The notes under the pieces were generated by a model. The model searched no databases. It worked only from the letters and a program-made list of their open reading frames with translations, and had not been told where the DNA came from. 64,000 nt of DNA from Acerihabitans sp035013185. GTDB lineage: Bacteria; Pseudomonadota; Gammaproteobacteria; Enterobacterales; Enterobacteriaceae. Shown in pieces: positions 17,002 through 25,480 of the stretch (within the stretch, counting starts at the first letter, position 1; the number at the start of each line of letters is the position of its first letter). The translations under genes were made by a program, and so were the position numbers. The DNA is taken from the NCBI RefSeq assembly GCF_035013185.1, contig NZ_JAYGJO010000012.1:1-64000 (forward strand). Direction: 5' to 3'.

Positions 17002-17580
17002 TCACCGCACTGCCGACCCAGTGCTTGCCAGCGTACGGCGAGCGCTGGATAGTGCGGGCTACGCCATCATAAAAAGCATTACGCCGTTGGTCACACTACC
17101 GATGGCGTTACCTAACCCGCCTGTGGACAAAAACGCGTAGGTGAAAATACCCACAACAGAGTGCCGCTGTATAGCCTATGTCAAAAAAGTGTAAATATTG
17201 AGGTTGTATTTTAAACAAGATAATTGCAGTATTAGGGATAATATTAGTTATCTTATTTTTAAACTACTCCTCGGTTTTTTACATTTAGCACTGACCTCTG
17301 GCGCTGTTTATTTTATTAAAATGAATTCTGATGCGTTGATAAGTTAGAAATTTGACTTATGGCAAAAGAAATGACAGTAGATTATTTTCTAATGCTTTAT
17401 GATAAAAAAGAAGTTGGTATTTAATAAACAAAATTAATTCTTATCTACCTAATAATTATAGCTTTTTCAATTATCATTTCCAAAAAAATCCCCCTACCCA
17501 CCAGAATAGATCAATATAAAAATTGAAAACACTGATTATTACCGCTATTTTATAGCATAATTTTCAGTTGCGGATTCATT
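17002..17580. other. Intergenic region after fumarase
   Basis: About 580 bases. CCAGCG...CGCTGG near 17029-17050 is a weak hairpin without a T-run. From 17160 on the sequence is very AT-rich and carries no convincing frame until the micro-protein gene at 17581. No other element recognised. Confidence 0.5.
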
Positions 17581-17679
17581 ATGCAAATAACCAAACGGGC
17601 CGCATGGATCGGCGTATTTGCCTTTAGTCTTATTTTCTGGCTCTTGGTCGCGCTCGCGTTCTATCTATGGTTTCATTGA
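17581..17679 (+). CDS. YmiA-like small membrane protein
   Basis: A 32-residue open frame encoding one amphipathic-basic start (MQITKRAAW) and a single hydrophobic helix (IGVFAFSLIFWLLVALAFYLW), ending in His. The pattern K-R-x-AW-x-x-VF...FWxxVAL...W closely follows E. coli YmiA, which I recall as KRKAWLAVF...FWVVVALLIWKVW. Here the N-terminal tail is shorter. The stop is followed within 5 bases by a strong hairpin terminator, and AT-rich sequence lies upstream, so it looks like a real monocistronic gene. Function unknown. No strong ribosome site is visible upstream, only TGCGG at 17570. Confidence 0.65.
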   Translation: MQITKRAAWIGVFAFSLIFWLLVALAFYLWFH

Positions 17680-17683
17680 CGGA

Positions 17684-17731
17684 CATCAATAGGCCACTCG
17701 CGGGTGGCCTATTGATGCACTATAGTTTTTT
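17684..17731. terminator. Bidirectional rho-independent terminator
   Basis: A perfect 14-bp stem (CATCAATAGGCCAC / GTGGCCTATTGATG, 17684-17717) with a 6-base loop, followed by CACTATAG and eight T residues. It sits between the small membrane protein gene and the converging GNAT gene whose stop is at 17720-17722, and so can serve both strands. Confidence 0.8.
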
Positions 17732-18202
17732 TTGCCAGAATAACGCGCGACCAGCTTCCGGCTGTAATTCATAACCGGCAAAACCAAATTTGCGATAGCT
17801 GGCCTGCGCCACTGCGTTTCCTTCCAACACCTCCAGTGTGATTTTGCAGCATTGGCGAGCCTGCGCATGGCCCTCAATTGCCGCAAGCAACCGCTGGCTA
17901 ACACCTAAACCGCGAAACGCCGGCAATACCGCGATATCATGGATATTCATTAGCGGCCGCGCGGCAAAGGTGGAAAATCCCTCGAAGCAGTTGGCCAGAC
18001 CGGCAAACTGACTATTCACCACGGCCAACAGCGTTAGAGCATCAGGCCGCTGGGCAAGTTGTTCCACCAGGTGGCTGCGCGCATAGTCGCTAAGCGGCGC
18101 CGCTCCTCCCATGGGATCGCGGGCGTAATGGTCCAACAGTTCCACAATCTGACCCGCGTGTTCCTGGTTGCCATAATCCGCCCTGATAATCTCTATGTTC
18201 AT
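17720..18202 (-). CDS. GNAT-family N-acetyltransferase
   Basis: A 160-residue acetyltransferase that would move acetyl from acetyl-CoA to an amine; substrate unknown. The acetyl-CoA-binding motif A is DIAVLPAFRGLGVSQRLLAAIEGHAQ (Q/RxxGxG/A pattern), followed by the ITLEVLEGNAVAQASYRKFGF strand-helix typical of GNAT motif B. ATG 18202 is chosen because a perfect AGGAGG lies 8 bases upstream. The frame runs open for 23 more codons without a ribosome site. The next gene upstream (lipoprotein, ends 18228) is only 25 bp away, so the two are probably one transcript. Confidence 0.88.
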   Translation of the reverse strand: MNIEIIRADYGNQEHAGQIVELLDHYARDPMGGAAPLSDYARSHLVEQLAQRPDALTLLAVVNSQFAGLANCFEGFSTFAARPLMNIHDIAVLPAFRGLGVSQRLLAAIEGHAQARQCCKITLEVLEGNAVAQASYRKFGFAGYELQPEAGRALFWQKKL

Positions 18203-18227
18203 CCCTTTGCCTCCTGTGCCGTGGGGC

Positions 18228-18671
18228 TTATAAACTCGTCGGCCTGATAGCCAGAGCGGTATTTTCTCCACCTGAAATCCTAAATTTCTGCACCTGGCCG
18301 GAGTTTACCACCGTGACAGACTGCACCGGCGGCTGTGCTGGTTGAATAGCGCAATGACCGTCAGCTAAAGAACCACCCGATACGCCGACAATATGCTGTC
18401 CTGGCTCAACAAAAAACCGTCCGGTTTCACCCGCGGCAATGTTTGCCGCAGTTTTACCGTCAATCAACACCGATAACAAACATCCCGCCCCGGAAAGAAA
18501 TTCGCTGTCGCGATTCACCACGATCGTTGCGCCATTGTTGACGTTGGTTTGGAACCCTAGCGTACGCTCCGGCGGGATCAGCGTCGGTTGGACGGTGGTC
18601 ATCGGGGGTGTGGTGCAGCCAACGAGCCCAAGCAGGGTGGCGACAATGATGATAAATGCGGATTTTTTCAT
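18228..18671 (-). CDS. Hypothetical lipoprotein
   Basis: A 147-residue precursor with a clear lipoprotein signal (MKKSAFIIIVATLLGLVGC, lipidation at Cys19). The mature part is small and beta-rich: NNGATIVVNRDSEFLSGAGCLLSV, then a GKTAANIAAGETGRFFVEPGQHIVGV stretch, which resembles proteins that present a PEGA-like or DUF2846-type fold. Two further Cys residues (GAGC and GHC) could form a disulfide. I do not recognise a named family with certainty. Probably first gene of a two-gene transcript with the GNAT enzyme. Confidence 0.78.
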   Translation of the reverse strand: MKKSAFIIIVATLLGLVGCTTPPMTTVQPTLIPPERTLGFQTNVNNGATIVVNRDSEFLSGAGCLLSVLIDGKTAANIAAGETGRFFVEPGQHIVGVSGGSLADGHCAIQPAQPPVQSVTVVNSGQVQKFRISGGENTALAIRPTSL

Positions 18672-19101
18672 TCTATGCTCCTCAAGTGATAAGGGGGAAT
18701 CATACCAATATCACTCTCTGTTCCATAGACCCAGTGTTATCACCCCATAGCCCGTCAACCCCCTCTGCACATTGGGCTAGAAAACGGATGCAAGCGCGGG
18801 TAGAGAATGCAAGACCCGCGCAACGAATGCTTTTTCTACCGCGTTCACTTGGCTGGGTCATAGGGTCCTTTGATCCATTAGTGTGAGCGCCAACGCAGAT
18901 ATTGAAACGATTCAATATGAGCCCAGCGGATAGTGATCCCACTACCAGTATTTTGACATAAGCAGCATATGATTAGGCTGATAATGATATTCGCGGTGAA
19001 TACGGTTGATATTTAGCCATTTGGCAATATTTTACCCACCCGTACACTGAGGATGACATTCTGATAACCGCTTTTTGGCGGTTTCACCAAGGAGAACTAT
19101 C
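18672..19101. other. Intergenic region upstream of dcuA
   Basis: About 430 bases between the divergent lipoprotein gene and dcuA. It holds ATTGAA-ACGA-TTCAAT at 18901-18916, a perfect 6-bp palindrome that is FNR-like in layout but off consensus at two central positions. A TTGACA -35-like hexamer is at 18953-18958. No convincing gene. Confidence 0.5.
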
Positions 19102-19128
19102 ATGTCAAGTGGAGCTAATTTATGTTAA
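19102..19128 (+). other. Eight-codon leader frame overlapping the dcuA start
   Basis: AAGGAG at 19089-19094 precedes ATG 19102, which opens MSSGANLC and stops at TAA 19126-19128, seven bases into dcuA in another frame. The real dcuA start has its own GGAG at 19111-19114. The arrangement suggests translational coupling or start-site choice. Confidence 0.4.
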
Positions 19129-20423
19129 TTCTTGAACTGCTCATTGTGCTTTTCGCCATTTTTCTCGGCGCTCGATTAGGCGGCATCGGCATCGGATTTG
19201 CTGGCGGTCTCGGGGTATTGGCGCTGGCGATCATCGGCGTGCATCCAGGCAGCATTCCTTTTGATGTTATCTCGATTATCATGGCGGTGATCGCAGCAAT
19301 TGCTGTTATGCAAGTCGCCGGCGGGATGGATTATCTGGTGCAACAAACTGAAAAAATCCTACGTAAAAACCCCCGGCATATTACGTTACTCGCCCCCATC
19401 GTGACCTATTTCCTGACCATTTTTGCCGGTACCGGCAATATCTCTCTTTCCGCGCTGCCGGTCATTGCCGAAGTGGCCAAAGAACAGGGCATCAAGCCCT
19501 GCCGACCACTATCAACTGCGGTGGTGTCGGCGCAAATCGCCATTACTGCATCACCAATTTCAGCGGCGGTGGTGTATATGGCATCGGTCATGGAGCCACG
19601 CGGGGTAAATTATATCCATCTATTAATGGTGTTGATCCCCTCGACTTTTTGTGGCGTGGTGCTGATGTCGCTGCTGGTCAGCAAACTGTTTAATTCGACG
19701 CTGTCCACCGACCCGGTATACTTAAAACGTTTGGAAGAGGGGCTGGTGACACTGCGCGGCAGTCAATCTATCACTATCAAACCACGGGCCAGGTTGTCCG
19801 TTTTGCTGTTTCTGGCCGGCGTATTCAGCGTGGTAGCATATGCTATCGTTAACAGTCCGGGGCTGGGACTGGTCGTCACCCCCATCATGAGCACCACCAG
19901 CGCTATTCTGATTATTATGCTTAGCGTCGCCACCTTGACCACCCTGCTTTGCTCCGCCAGCACCGATGCGGTACTCACTTCAAGCACGTTTAAAGCCGGG
20001 ATGAGCGCCTGTATTTGTATTCTTGGAGTAGCATGGCTGGGTGATACCTTTGTGCAAGCCAATCTACCCTGGATCAAAGAGACAGCCGGCGGGGTCATCC
20101 AAACCCATCCTTGGCTGTTGGCGGTGATTTTCTTTTTCTGTTCTGCCCTGCTCTACTCGCAGGCGGCCACGGCCAAGGCATTGATGCCCATGGCGCTGGC
20201 ACTGAACGTTACCCCACTCACCGCCGTAGCATCCTTTGCCGCTGTGTCCGGATTGTTTATTCTGCCGACCTACCCTACGCTGGTAGCCGCGATTCAAATG
20301 GACGATACCGGCACTACCCGTATCGGGCGCCTGGTGTTTAACCATCCGTTCTTTATCCCTGGCACCATCGGGGTGGCATTTTCCGTGCTGCTGGGCTTTT
20401 TATTTGGCAGCATGATCCTATGA
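19122..20423 (+). CDS. dcuA: Anaerobic C4-dicarboxylate antiporter DcuA
   Basis: Inner-membrane exchanger of fumarate, malate, aspartate and succinate, 433 residues, the same as E. coli DcuA. The whole chain follows DcuA: LLIVLFAIFLGARLGGIGIG at the start, FAGTGNISLSALPVIAEVAKEQGIKPCRPL, STFKAGMSACICILGVAWLGDTFV, and a conserved C-terminus (SGLFILPTYPTLVAAIQMDDTGTTRIG). About 10-12 transmembrane helices. E. coli dcuA follows aspA, but here it stands alone, with no aspA upstream. Start ATG 19122 is supported by GGAG at 19111. Together with the FNR-linked antiporter and fumarase it suggests active fumarate respiration or aspartate use. Confidence 0.93.
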   Translation: MLILELLIVLFAIFLGARLGGIGIGFAGGLGVLALAIIGVHPGSIPFDVISIIMAVIAAIAVMQVAGGMDYLVQQTEKILRKNPRHITLLAPIVTYFLTIFAGTGNISLSALPVIAEVAKEQGIKPCRPLSTAVVSAQIAITASPISAAVVYMASVMEPRGVNYIHLLMVLIPSTFCGVVLMSLLVSKLFNSTLSTDPVYLKRLEEGLVTLRGSQSITIKPRARLSVLLFLAGVFSVVAYAIVNSPGLGLVVTPIMSTTSAILIIMLSVATLTTLLCSASTDAVLTSSTFKAGMSACICILGVAWLGDTFVQANLPWIKETAGGVIQTHPWLLAVIFFFCSALLYSQAATAKALMPMALALNVTPLTAVASFAAVSGLFILPTYPTLVAAIQMDDTGTTRIGRLVFNHPFFIPGTIGVAFSVLLGFLFGSMIL

Positions 20424-20789
20424 ACTGATATCCCAGCCCGCATTGAACTGCACCCCAAACGTTGGACACCCAACTGAGTAAGGTGCATTTTTTATAGGAA
20501 AAGCGAAACATTCACTGTCGTTCAGGATGGCGGCAGCGAAATAATCGCTCTGTTACAGCGCGTAAATCAGGCGACTCGGTCCACCCCCCATCCAATGCCA
20601 TTCTGATGTTCAAAAAATAATTAGCCGGTATCTGCCGAGAAAATCCTTGCGTTGACAATAGGTTAGGATTATGTTCATTTTTTTTGAATAAGATGAACAA
20701 ATTTATTCGATATTCTATTTTATTAATGAACGTTAGTATTATCCCATCGAAAGCAAACGCTTTCACACTCACACTCTAGGATATCAATT
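20424..20789. other. Intergenic region before the secreted peptide gene
   Basis: About 365 bases after dcuA. No gene is supported. It ends with the palindrome annotated at 20749 and the ribosome site TAGGAT at 20777-20782. Confidence 0.5.
20749..20764. promoter_or_regulatory. Palindromic operator candidate GAAAGC-N4-GCTTTC
   Basis: A perfect 6-bp inverted repeat with spacer AAAC, 26 bp before the start of the secreted-peptide gene. The CAAACG core recalls LacI/GalR-family operators such as PurR sites, but the flanks do not match a known member well. Regulator unknown. Confidence 0.4.
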
Positions 20790-20936
20790 ATGAAAAAGAC
20801 AATCGCCGCACTCAGCCTGATCGCCGCCATGATGGTTCCAGCTGTATCAATGGCTTCTGTTAGTGACTACCATGACTATGCCAATACCTATCCGGTAAGT
20901 CAGGGTATTTCCAGCCACACTAACACTGCGGAATAA
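20790..20936 (+). CDS. Small secreted peptide, 48 residues
   Basis: A textbook signal peptide (MKKTIAALSLIAAMMVPAVSMA) followed by only 26 mature residues rich in Ser, Tyr, His and Asn (SVSDYHDYANTYP...SSHTNTAE). TAGGAT at 20777-20782 gives a ribosome site. A palindrome lies in the promoter region and a strong terminator starts 47 bp after the stop, so it is a complete single-gene unit. I recognise no family. It may be a natural small periplasmic peptide or a longer protein shortened by a nonsense mutation; the sequence beyond the stop shows no clear continuation. Confidence 0.6.
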   Translation: MKKTIAALSLIAAMMVPAVSMASVSDYHDYANTYPVSQGISSHTNTAE

Positions 20937-20982
20937 TGCCTGGACTACCTGGACTAAGTTATACAAAAATTTTCATTAATTT

Positions 20983-21024
20983 ACAAACCCGGATGAGCTC
21001 AGCTAACCCGGGTTTGTTTTTTTT
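20983..21024 (+). terminator. Rho-independent terminator
   Basis: ACAAACCCG at 20983-20991 pairs with CGGGTTTGT at 21009-21017 and runs into eight T residues. It ends the small secreted-peptide transcript. Confidence 0.85.
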
Positions 21025-21202
21025 AACCATCAGTTACCCGCGTTACCCCCTCGCTTAATCAAATGATTGCCCACCACGACCAATAACCGTATAAATAACC
21101 CATCAATAAAATCATGCCAAAGTCCTGTGAGTCTCAGACCGGTATTTACCTGGCCACTCAGGAGACTATCGATAGGGATTTCCAGTGAGCAAGAGGTAAC
21201 AG

Positions 21203-22111
21203 ATGTTTTCAGCGTCACCCCAGAGTAAGGCAACCATGTTAGGCCTGTTGGCTATCTTGCTATGGAGCAGTTCAGTAGGATTGCTGCGCAGCGTTAGCGA
21301 ATCATTGGGCCCCATTGGTGGCGCCGCCATCATTTATAGCGTCAGTGCGGTCATGTTGCTGGTATTGATGGGGTTTCCGGCGCTACGCACCTTTCCACGC
21401 GCCTATTTGCTCGGTGGCGGTATTTTATTCGCCAGTTACGAGATTTTTTTATCGCTGGCTTTGGGTTATGCCAACGATCGCGCTCAGGCGATTGAAATCG
21501 GCATGGTGAACTATCTCTGGCCTAGCTTTACCATCTTGTTGGCGGTGGTGTTCAATGGGGAAAAGGCCAATGGCTGGATTGTACCGGGCCTGCTGTTGTG
21601 TCTGTACGGCATCGGCTGGATCATGGGGGGTGATGGCGGCTGGTCGCTAGAGCGTATAGGGCATAATATTCTGTCCAACCCACTGAGTTACGGACTGGCC
21701 TTTTTCGGTGCGATTATCTGGGCGGCCTATTGCAATGTTACCAAGCGCTGGGCACAGGGTAAAGATGGCGTAACACTGTTTTTTATCCTGACGGCACTCA
21801 CGCTTTGGGTACAGTATGCCTTTAGTCATGAACCGATTATGCGGGTGGATTTTCCGATCACCGTACGCTTCGTGTTGGCGGGTGCCGCTTCGGCCGTCGC
21901 TTATGCGGCCTGGAACAGCGGGATCATGCGCGGCAATTTGATGCTGCTGGCCACTGCGTCCTATTTTACCCCGGTACTGTCATCGCTGGTAGCGGGACTG
22001 GTATTAAATACTCCGTTAACGCTCTCTTTTTGGCTCGGCGTGGTGATGGTGACTGCCGGCTCGCTGCTATGCTGGCATGCCACCCGACGTAATAAAACCC
22101 GTCCCGCCTGA
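21203..22111 (+). CDS. yddG: Aromatic amino acid exporter YddG
   Basis: Drug/metabolite transporter of the EamA superfamily, 302 residues with ten hydrophobic helices. It is recognisable as YddG, which exports Phe, Tyr, Trp and related aromatics: LLAILLWSSSVGLLRSVSESLGPIGGAA at helix 1, NYLWPSFTILLAVVFNGEKA at helix 4, and NSGIMRGNLMLLATASYFTPVLSSL in the second repeat. Start ATG 21203 follows GCAAGAGGTAAC, a good ribosome site. Monocistronic, with about 750 bases of AT-rich sequence after it. Confidence 0.9.
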   Translation: MFSASPQSKATMLGLLAILLWSSSVGLLRSVSESLGPIGGAAIIYSVSAVMLLVLMGFPALRTFPRAYLLGGGILFASYEIFLSLALGYANDRAQAIEIGMVNYLWPSFTILLAVVFNGEKANGWIVPGLLLCLYGIGWIMGGDGGWSLERIGHNILSNPLSYGLAFFGAIIWAAYCNVTKRWAQGKDGVTLFFILTALTLWVQYAFSHEPIMRVDFPITVRFVLAGAASAVAYAAWNSGIMRGNLMLLATASYFTPVLSSLVAGLVLNTPLTLSFWLGVVMVTAGSLLCWHATRRNKTRPA

Positions 22112-22864
22112 TGACCATTTGGAGAAAGGCCTACAGCTATCTCGCGAGTACTCACCTTTATCATTTACGATAAGCGTATTGCGTCATCCCACCGGTTATA
22201 ATAATGTAATCGGTAACGTTTTTTTGTCCAGACTACACATCACTCGCGACAAATCAAAAACCGCTGGAAAACCGCATAAATACTCGATTTTAATCTTATT
22301 TCAAAATATTACTAAAATAGCAAATTTATGTAATTAATATTATGTAAATATGAATATTAATTTCATGTTTATTCTAATTTTTACTAAGCATGACGAATTT
22401 TTATTTCTATCAATGTTATACAAAAAAAATTTTCTCAGTAAATTCTGTTTTTATCAATTCACTACGATTTTATGTAAAATTTTTACAACAATATCATATA
22501 GTTAATAGCCAGTTTTTTATCATAAACATCCAATCATAGCTGTCTATCAATTTTTTACTATAACAATAATTTCATGATCTAATTCTATCCAGACTTATCC
22601 GTTTTGTTCTTATTTTTCGTGTAGATATTTTCGATAGTCATAATTTAATTATTTTCAATACTATAAAATGTATCTAAATATTTCAATGACTTGCAAATAG
22701 TCTTTATATTACATTACTATAAATTATTATAGTTATTTTCAGCACATTACTGCCAGGATGGTAACTGACATTAACGTAGGTGTAGTGGAATTTCATTTTT
22801 CAGACGATTTGTGTCAGATGGTAATAACCAAGGTTGCTATACATGTTTTTGGTAAAGGTAATTA
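22112..22864. other. Very AT-rich intergenic region
   Basis: About 750 bases between yddG and the regulator gene with no supported frame. A/T dominates from 22240 to 22760, the kind of sequence H-NS silences. A short repeated element, GATGGTAAxTxAC-like, occurs near 22757 and 22817 before the regulator start. No other element recognised. Confidence 0.55.
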
Positions 22865-23863
22865 ATGATGTTTAATCAGCCACCCGCTAAAAAAATAGTT
22901 ATTCTTAGCATTCCACCTATTGATCTTTTAGATATTATTGGGCCAATAGATGTGTTTCGTCTGGCTAATTTTTTAACAGAAAAAAAAACGCCTTATCATG
23001 TGGAGCTGGTATCCACCGGAGCAGATAAACAGATAGAAAGTGATTCTGGTATAAGCCTATTGGGACATTCAACCTTAGCTGATATCAAATGGATAAATTC
23101 GGTCATCGACATAGATACCTTGATCATTAGTACGCATATCGACACCATTGGCAGGTATCCACCCCATGTGATTGAGTGGATCAGATCTCAGGAAAACCGC
23201 GTAAGACGCATTTGTACCCTTTCAGGGGGAATATTTGCGTTGGCGCAGACCGGTATGTTGGATGAAAAACATGCCACCACCCACTGGCGCATCATGGATG
23301 CGTTTGCCAAACATCATCCGCGTGTGCATGTAGAGAATCAGCCTGTATGGGTAAGGGATGGCAATATTTATTCGTCAGCCGGCATGTCTTCCAGTATCGA
23401 TCTTGCGTTGAACCTGATAGCCGACGATCTTGGTGAAGCCTTGGCGGCAGAAGTGACTAAAGAACTGGTGTTATTTCTTCGTCGACCCGCAGGGCAACCA
23501 CAGCTCAGCTGTTCTCTTATGGCACAAGATTCCCATCATCGTAGCGTAAAGGCGCTGCAACCCTGGATACATGAGAATCTGACGCAAGATCTTACCGTCG
23601 AAGTTTTAGCAGACCAACTTGCCATGAGTCGCAGTACCTTGATCAGGATTTTCAAACATGAGCTGAATATCACTCCAGCAAAATATATAGAAAATATTCG
23701 ACTGGAAACCGCGCAACGATTTCTACAAATGACCAGCATGAGTTTGGATAAAATTGCGACAAAGTGTGGCTTTACCAGTGCGGATGTTTTTCGACGAGTA
23801 TTCCAGCGTAAACTGGGCATCAGCCCGTTAAATTATCGCCAGCAGCTGAACGCTGATAAATAA
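22865..23863 (+). CDS. GlxA-family (DJ-1/PfpI + AraC) transcriptional regulator
   Basis: A 332-residue two-domain regulator. Residues about 8-190 form a class I amidotransferase-like DJ-1/PfpI fold (KKIVILSIPPIDLLDIIGPIDVFRLANF at the start; RICTLSGGIFALAQTGMLD...ATTHWRIMDAF at the nucleophile elbow). Residues about 230-328 form the AraC DNA-binding domain with two helix-turn-helices (LTVEVLADQLAMSRSTLIRIFKHEL and DKIATKCGFTSADVFRRVFQRKLGISP). In the usual GlxA elbow Cys is followed by Ser/Thr-Gly-Ala; here it reads CTLSGG, so a ligand-binding rather than catalytic role is likely. AAAGG at 22853-22857 supports ATG 22865. No obvious target gene next to it. Confidence 0.9.
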   Translation: MMFNQPPAKKIVILSIPPIDLLDIIGPIDVFRLANFLTEKKTPYHVELVSTGADKQIESDSGISLLGHSTLADIKWINSVIDIDTLIISTHIDTIGRYPPHVIEWIRSQENRVRRICTLSGGIFALAQTGMLDEKHATTHWRIMDAFAKHHPRVHVENQPVWVRDGNIYSSAGMSSSIDLALNLIADDLGEALAAEVTKELVLFLRRPAGQPQLSCSLMAQDSHHRSVKALQPWIHENLTQDLTVEVLADQLAMSRSTLIRIFKHELNITPAKYIENIRLETAQRFLQMTSMSLDKIATKCGFTSADVFRRVFQRKLGISPLNYRQQLNADK

Positions 23864-23894
23864 TAGTCGACTTGGATAGACTACCCCGTAATCA

Positions 23895-24569
23895 TTACTT
23901 GGCGTGGGTAGACGTGACGGGAAAACGTGCTGTAAACAGGGTGGCCGAGCCCCTTGGGGAAGAAGAAGACTGTCTTACACTTGCCAGATCTCTTCCATCC
24001 ATCTGTCCAACAATCCAGTTGGCGATATTTTGATAAGGAACAAAAATACTTTGATTTCTTTCCCGGTGGGTGGCGGTGAACACCCCGATGACGGCCCCAT
24101 CGCCGCCATACACCGGACCGCCACTCATGCCTTGGATCCCGCCAGCATCAGTCAATGCCATCCTGCAACTGGTACCGGGTTTTTTCCACCAGCCAAATTC
24201 CTGCAAGGTGCCTGATGAGGATGTTGGCATGGCGGTATACGCATTATAGCCATACATCTTGAGCTTTTCGCCTTTTACCGCCGTCTCGAGTTTGGGTAAG
24301 GTTCGCCCGGTATTGTCATGATAGATTATCGCCACATCACAGGTCGGATTGTAGGCCTTGACCCGCACCATCATGATCTTGGCCACATGTCCCGCCGTGA
24401 GACTGTAATGCTTGGTAAGAGGGAAACTGGAGCCAATGGCGCCAGCCAGTACCGGGATGCCGATAAAATGAAGATCAACTTTAGCACTGGCATTGTGATC
24501 CACGTGATAATGTCCTACCGCACTACAACCGGTCAGCCCACAGATCAGGCTTGTGAGTATTAATTTCAT
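23895..24569 (-). CDS. Trypsin-like serine protease lipoprotein
   Basis: A 224-residue envelope protease. The lipobox LTGC places lipidation at Cys15. The trypsin fold shows its triad: His61 in TAGHV, Asp78 in CDVAIIY, and Ser149 in GMSGGPVY, with the oxyanion Gly before it. A second Cys pair (Cys77 and the Cys of GTSCRM) may form a disulfide. The tail from about residue 200 is Ser-rich and probably disordered. There is no PDZ domain, so it is not a DegP/DegS type. Such small S1 lipoproteins occur in Enterobacterales without known targets. AGGTTG lies upstream of the start at 24569. Confidence 0.82.
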   Translation of the reverse strand: MKLILTSLICGLTGCSAVGHYHVDHNASAKVDLHFIGIPVLAGAIGSSFPLTKHYSLTAGHVAKIMMVRVKAYNPTCDVAIIYHDNTGRTLPKLETAVKGEKLKMYGYNAYTAMPTSSSGTLQEFGWWKKPGTSCRMALTDAGGIQGMSGGPVYGGDGAVIGVFTATHRERNQSIFVPYQNIANWIVGQMDGRDLASVRQSSSSPRGSATLFTARFPVTSTHAK

Positions 24570-24818
24570 ACGTTCAACCTGTAAATAAATTAATTAGGGA
24601 ATGGCATCAGGCGACGCTCCACAATTAACTTGTGACTGCCCATGGCACCCACATATCATTGCGGAACTCTGCTCGATTTCCATTCACATTTCTGCCATAT
24701 TTTTCAGACAGCCTGTACAGAAAAATAAAAACCGCATTAATGTTTTTTATTTACAGCTACCATGCCCTGTCAATTTTTTTAAATTTAACAGGATAGAAAA
24801 AAACAACATCACCTCTGA

Positions 24819-25052
24819 CTACGCTGCACTCTCCAGCGCTTGACTATCATTATCGGCAACCGAGTAGCTTGGCTTACCGGGCCTTGTCGTACGCATCATC
24901 ACCGAGGCCCCATAGAACCGGCCGGTATGATGATGTCCTTTTTTGGCGTTTTTCCATTTTGGTAACGTACGACTTTGTATAAATTTCATATGTCGATAAA
25001 AACTGTATGTAGCAATGGCCATCAAAAAAAAACATAAGATGAGTTGGTTCAT
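24819..25052 (-). CDS. Possible small membrane protein
   Basis: A 77-residue frame with a hydrophobic N-terminal helix (MNQLILCFFLMAIATYSFYRH) followed by a basic, then polar tail. AAGG about 10 bases upstream could be the ribosome site. It could be the first gene of a transcript with the serine protease, but 250 bases separate them. No family recognised; moderate chance of being spurious. Confidence 0.35.
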   Translation of the reverse strand: MNQLILCFFLMAIATYSFYRHMKFIQSRTLPKWKNAKKGHHHTGRFYGASVMMRTTRPGKPSYSVADNDSQALESAA

Positions 25053-25480
25053 AAGAAATAAACCTTATTTTTAGATATATCGCTTTAAAGCGAATGTTTA
25101 CATCATTACTATTAGTTCAGCAATGACTTACTGTGCTAGGTTAGCGAATGCATTAACAATAAAACACAAAAAATGTCATTATTATGTAATCATTAGCCTC
25201 TTCTTATCGATATTTTTCATAAATTTTTACCATAATAATCACATAGGAAAATTCCTATGTTTCAATCTTACGACGATCTGCTCCTTTTTTTTTTAGCCAG
25301 CGTGCAGACGCGCTCACATCGCGGTGCCAAAGCGCACAAAGCCTCGCGGGGTAAACCATTCGACAGCCATGCGCAGCCTCACTCGGTTATCCTGAAGATA
25401 ACGGGAAAATGTTTATTGTTTTTTTTCGCTTAGGCGCCGATGCTTTATGGTAGATGAGCAGCAAATCCGAGGTGATAAGC
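25053..25480. other. Intergenic region before the acetyltransferase gene
   Basis: About 430 bases, AT-rich in the first 250. GACGATCTGCTCC then a T10 tract near 25283-25295 is visible, without a convincing hairpin. No gene supported. Confidence 0.5.

Noticed and set aside
18901..18916. ATTGAA-ACGA-TTCAAT as an FNR box for dcuA
   Set aside because: The FNR core needs TTGAT and ATCAA; here both inner bases differ and no well-placed -10 is seen, so it is noted only as a palindrome.
18700..18942. An 80-codon - strand frame upstream of the lipoprotein gene
   Set aside because: Its product has no recognisable features, and it occupies the likely promoter region of two divergent genes.
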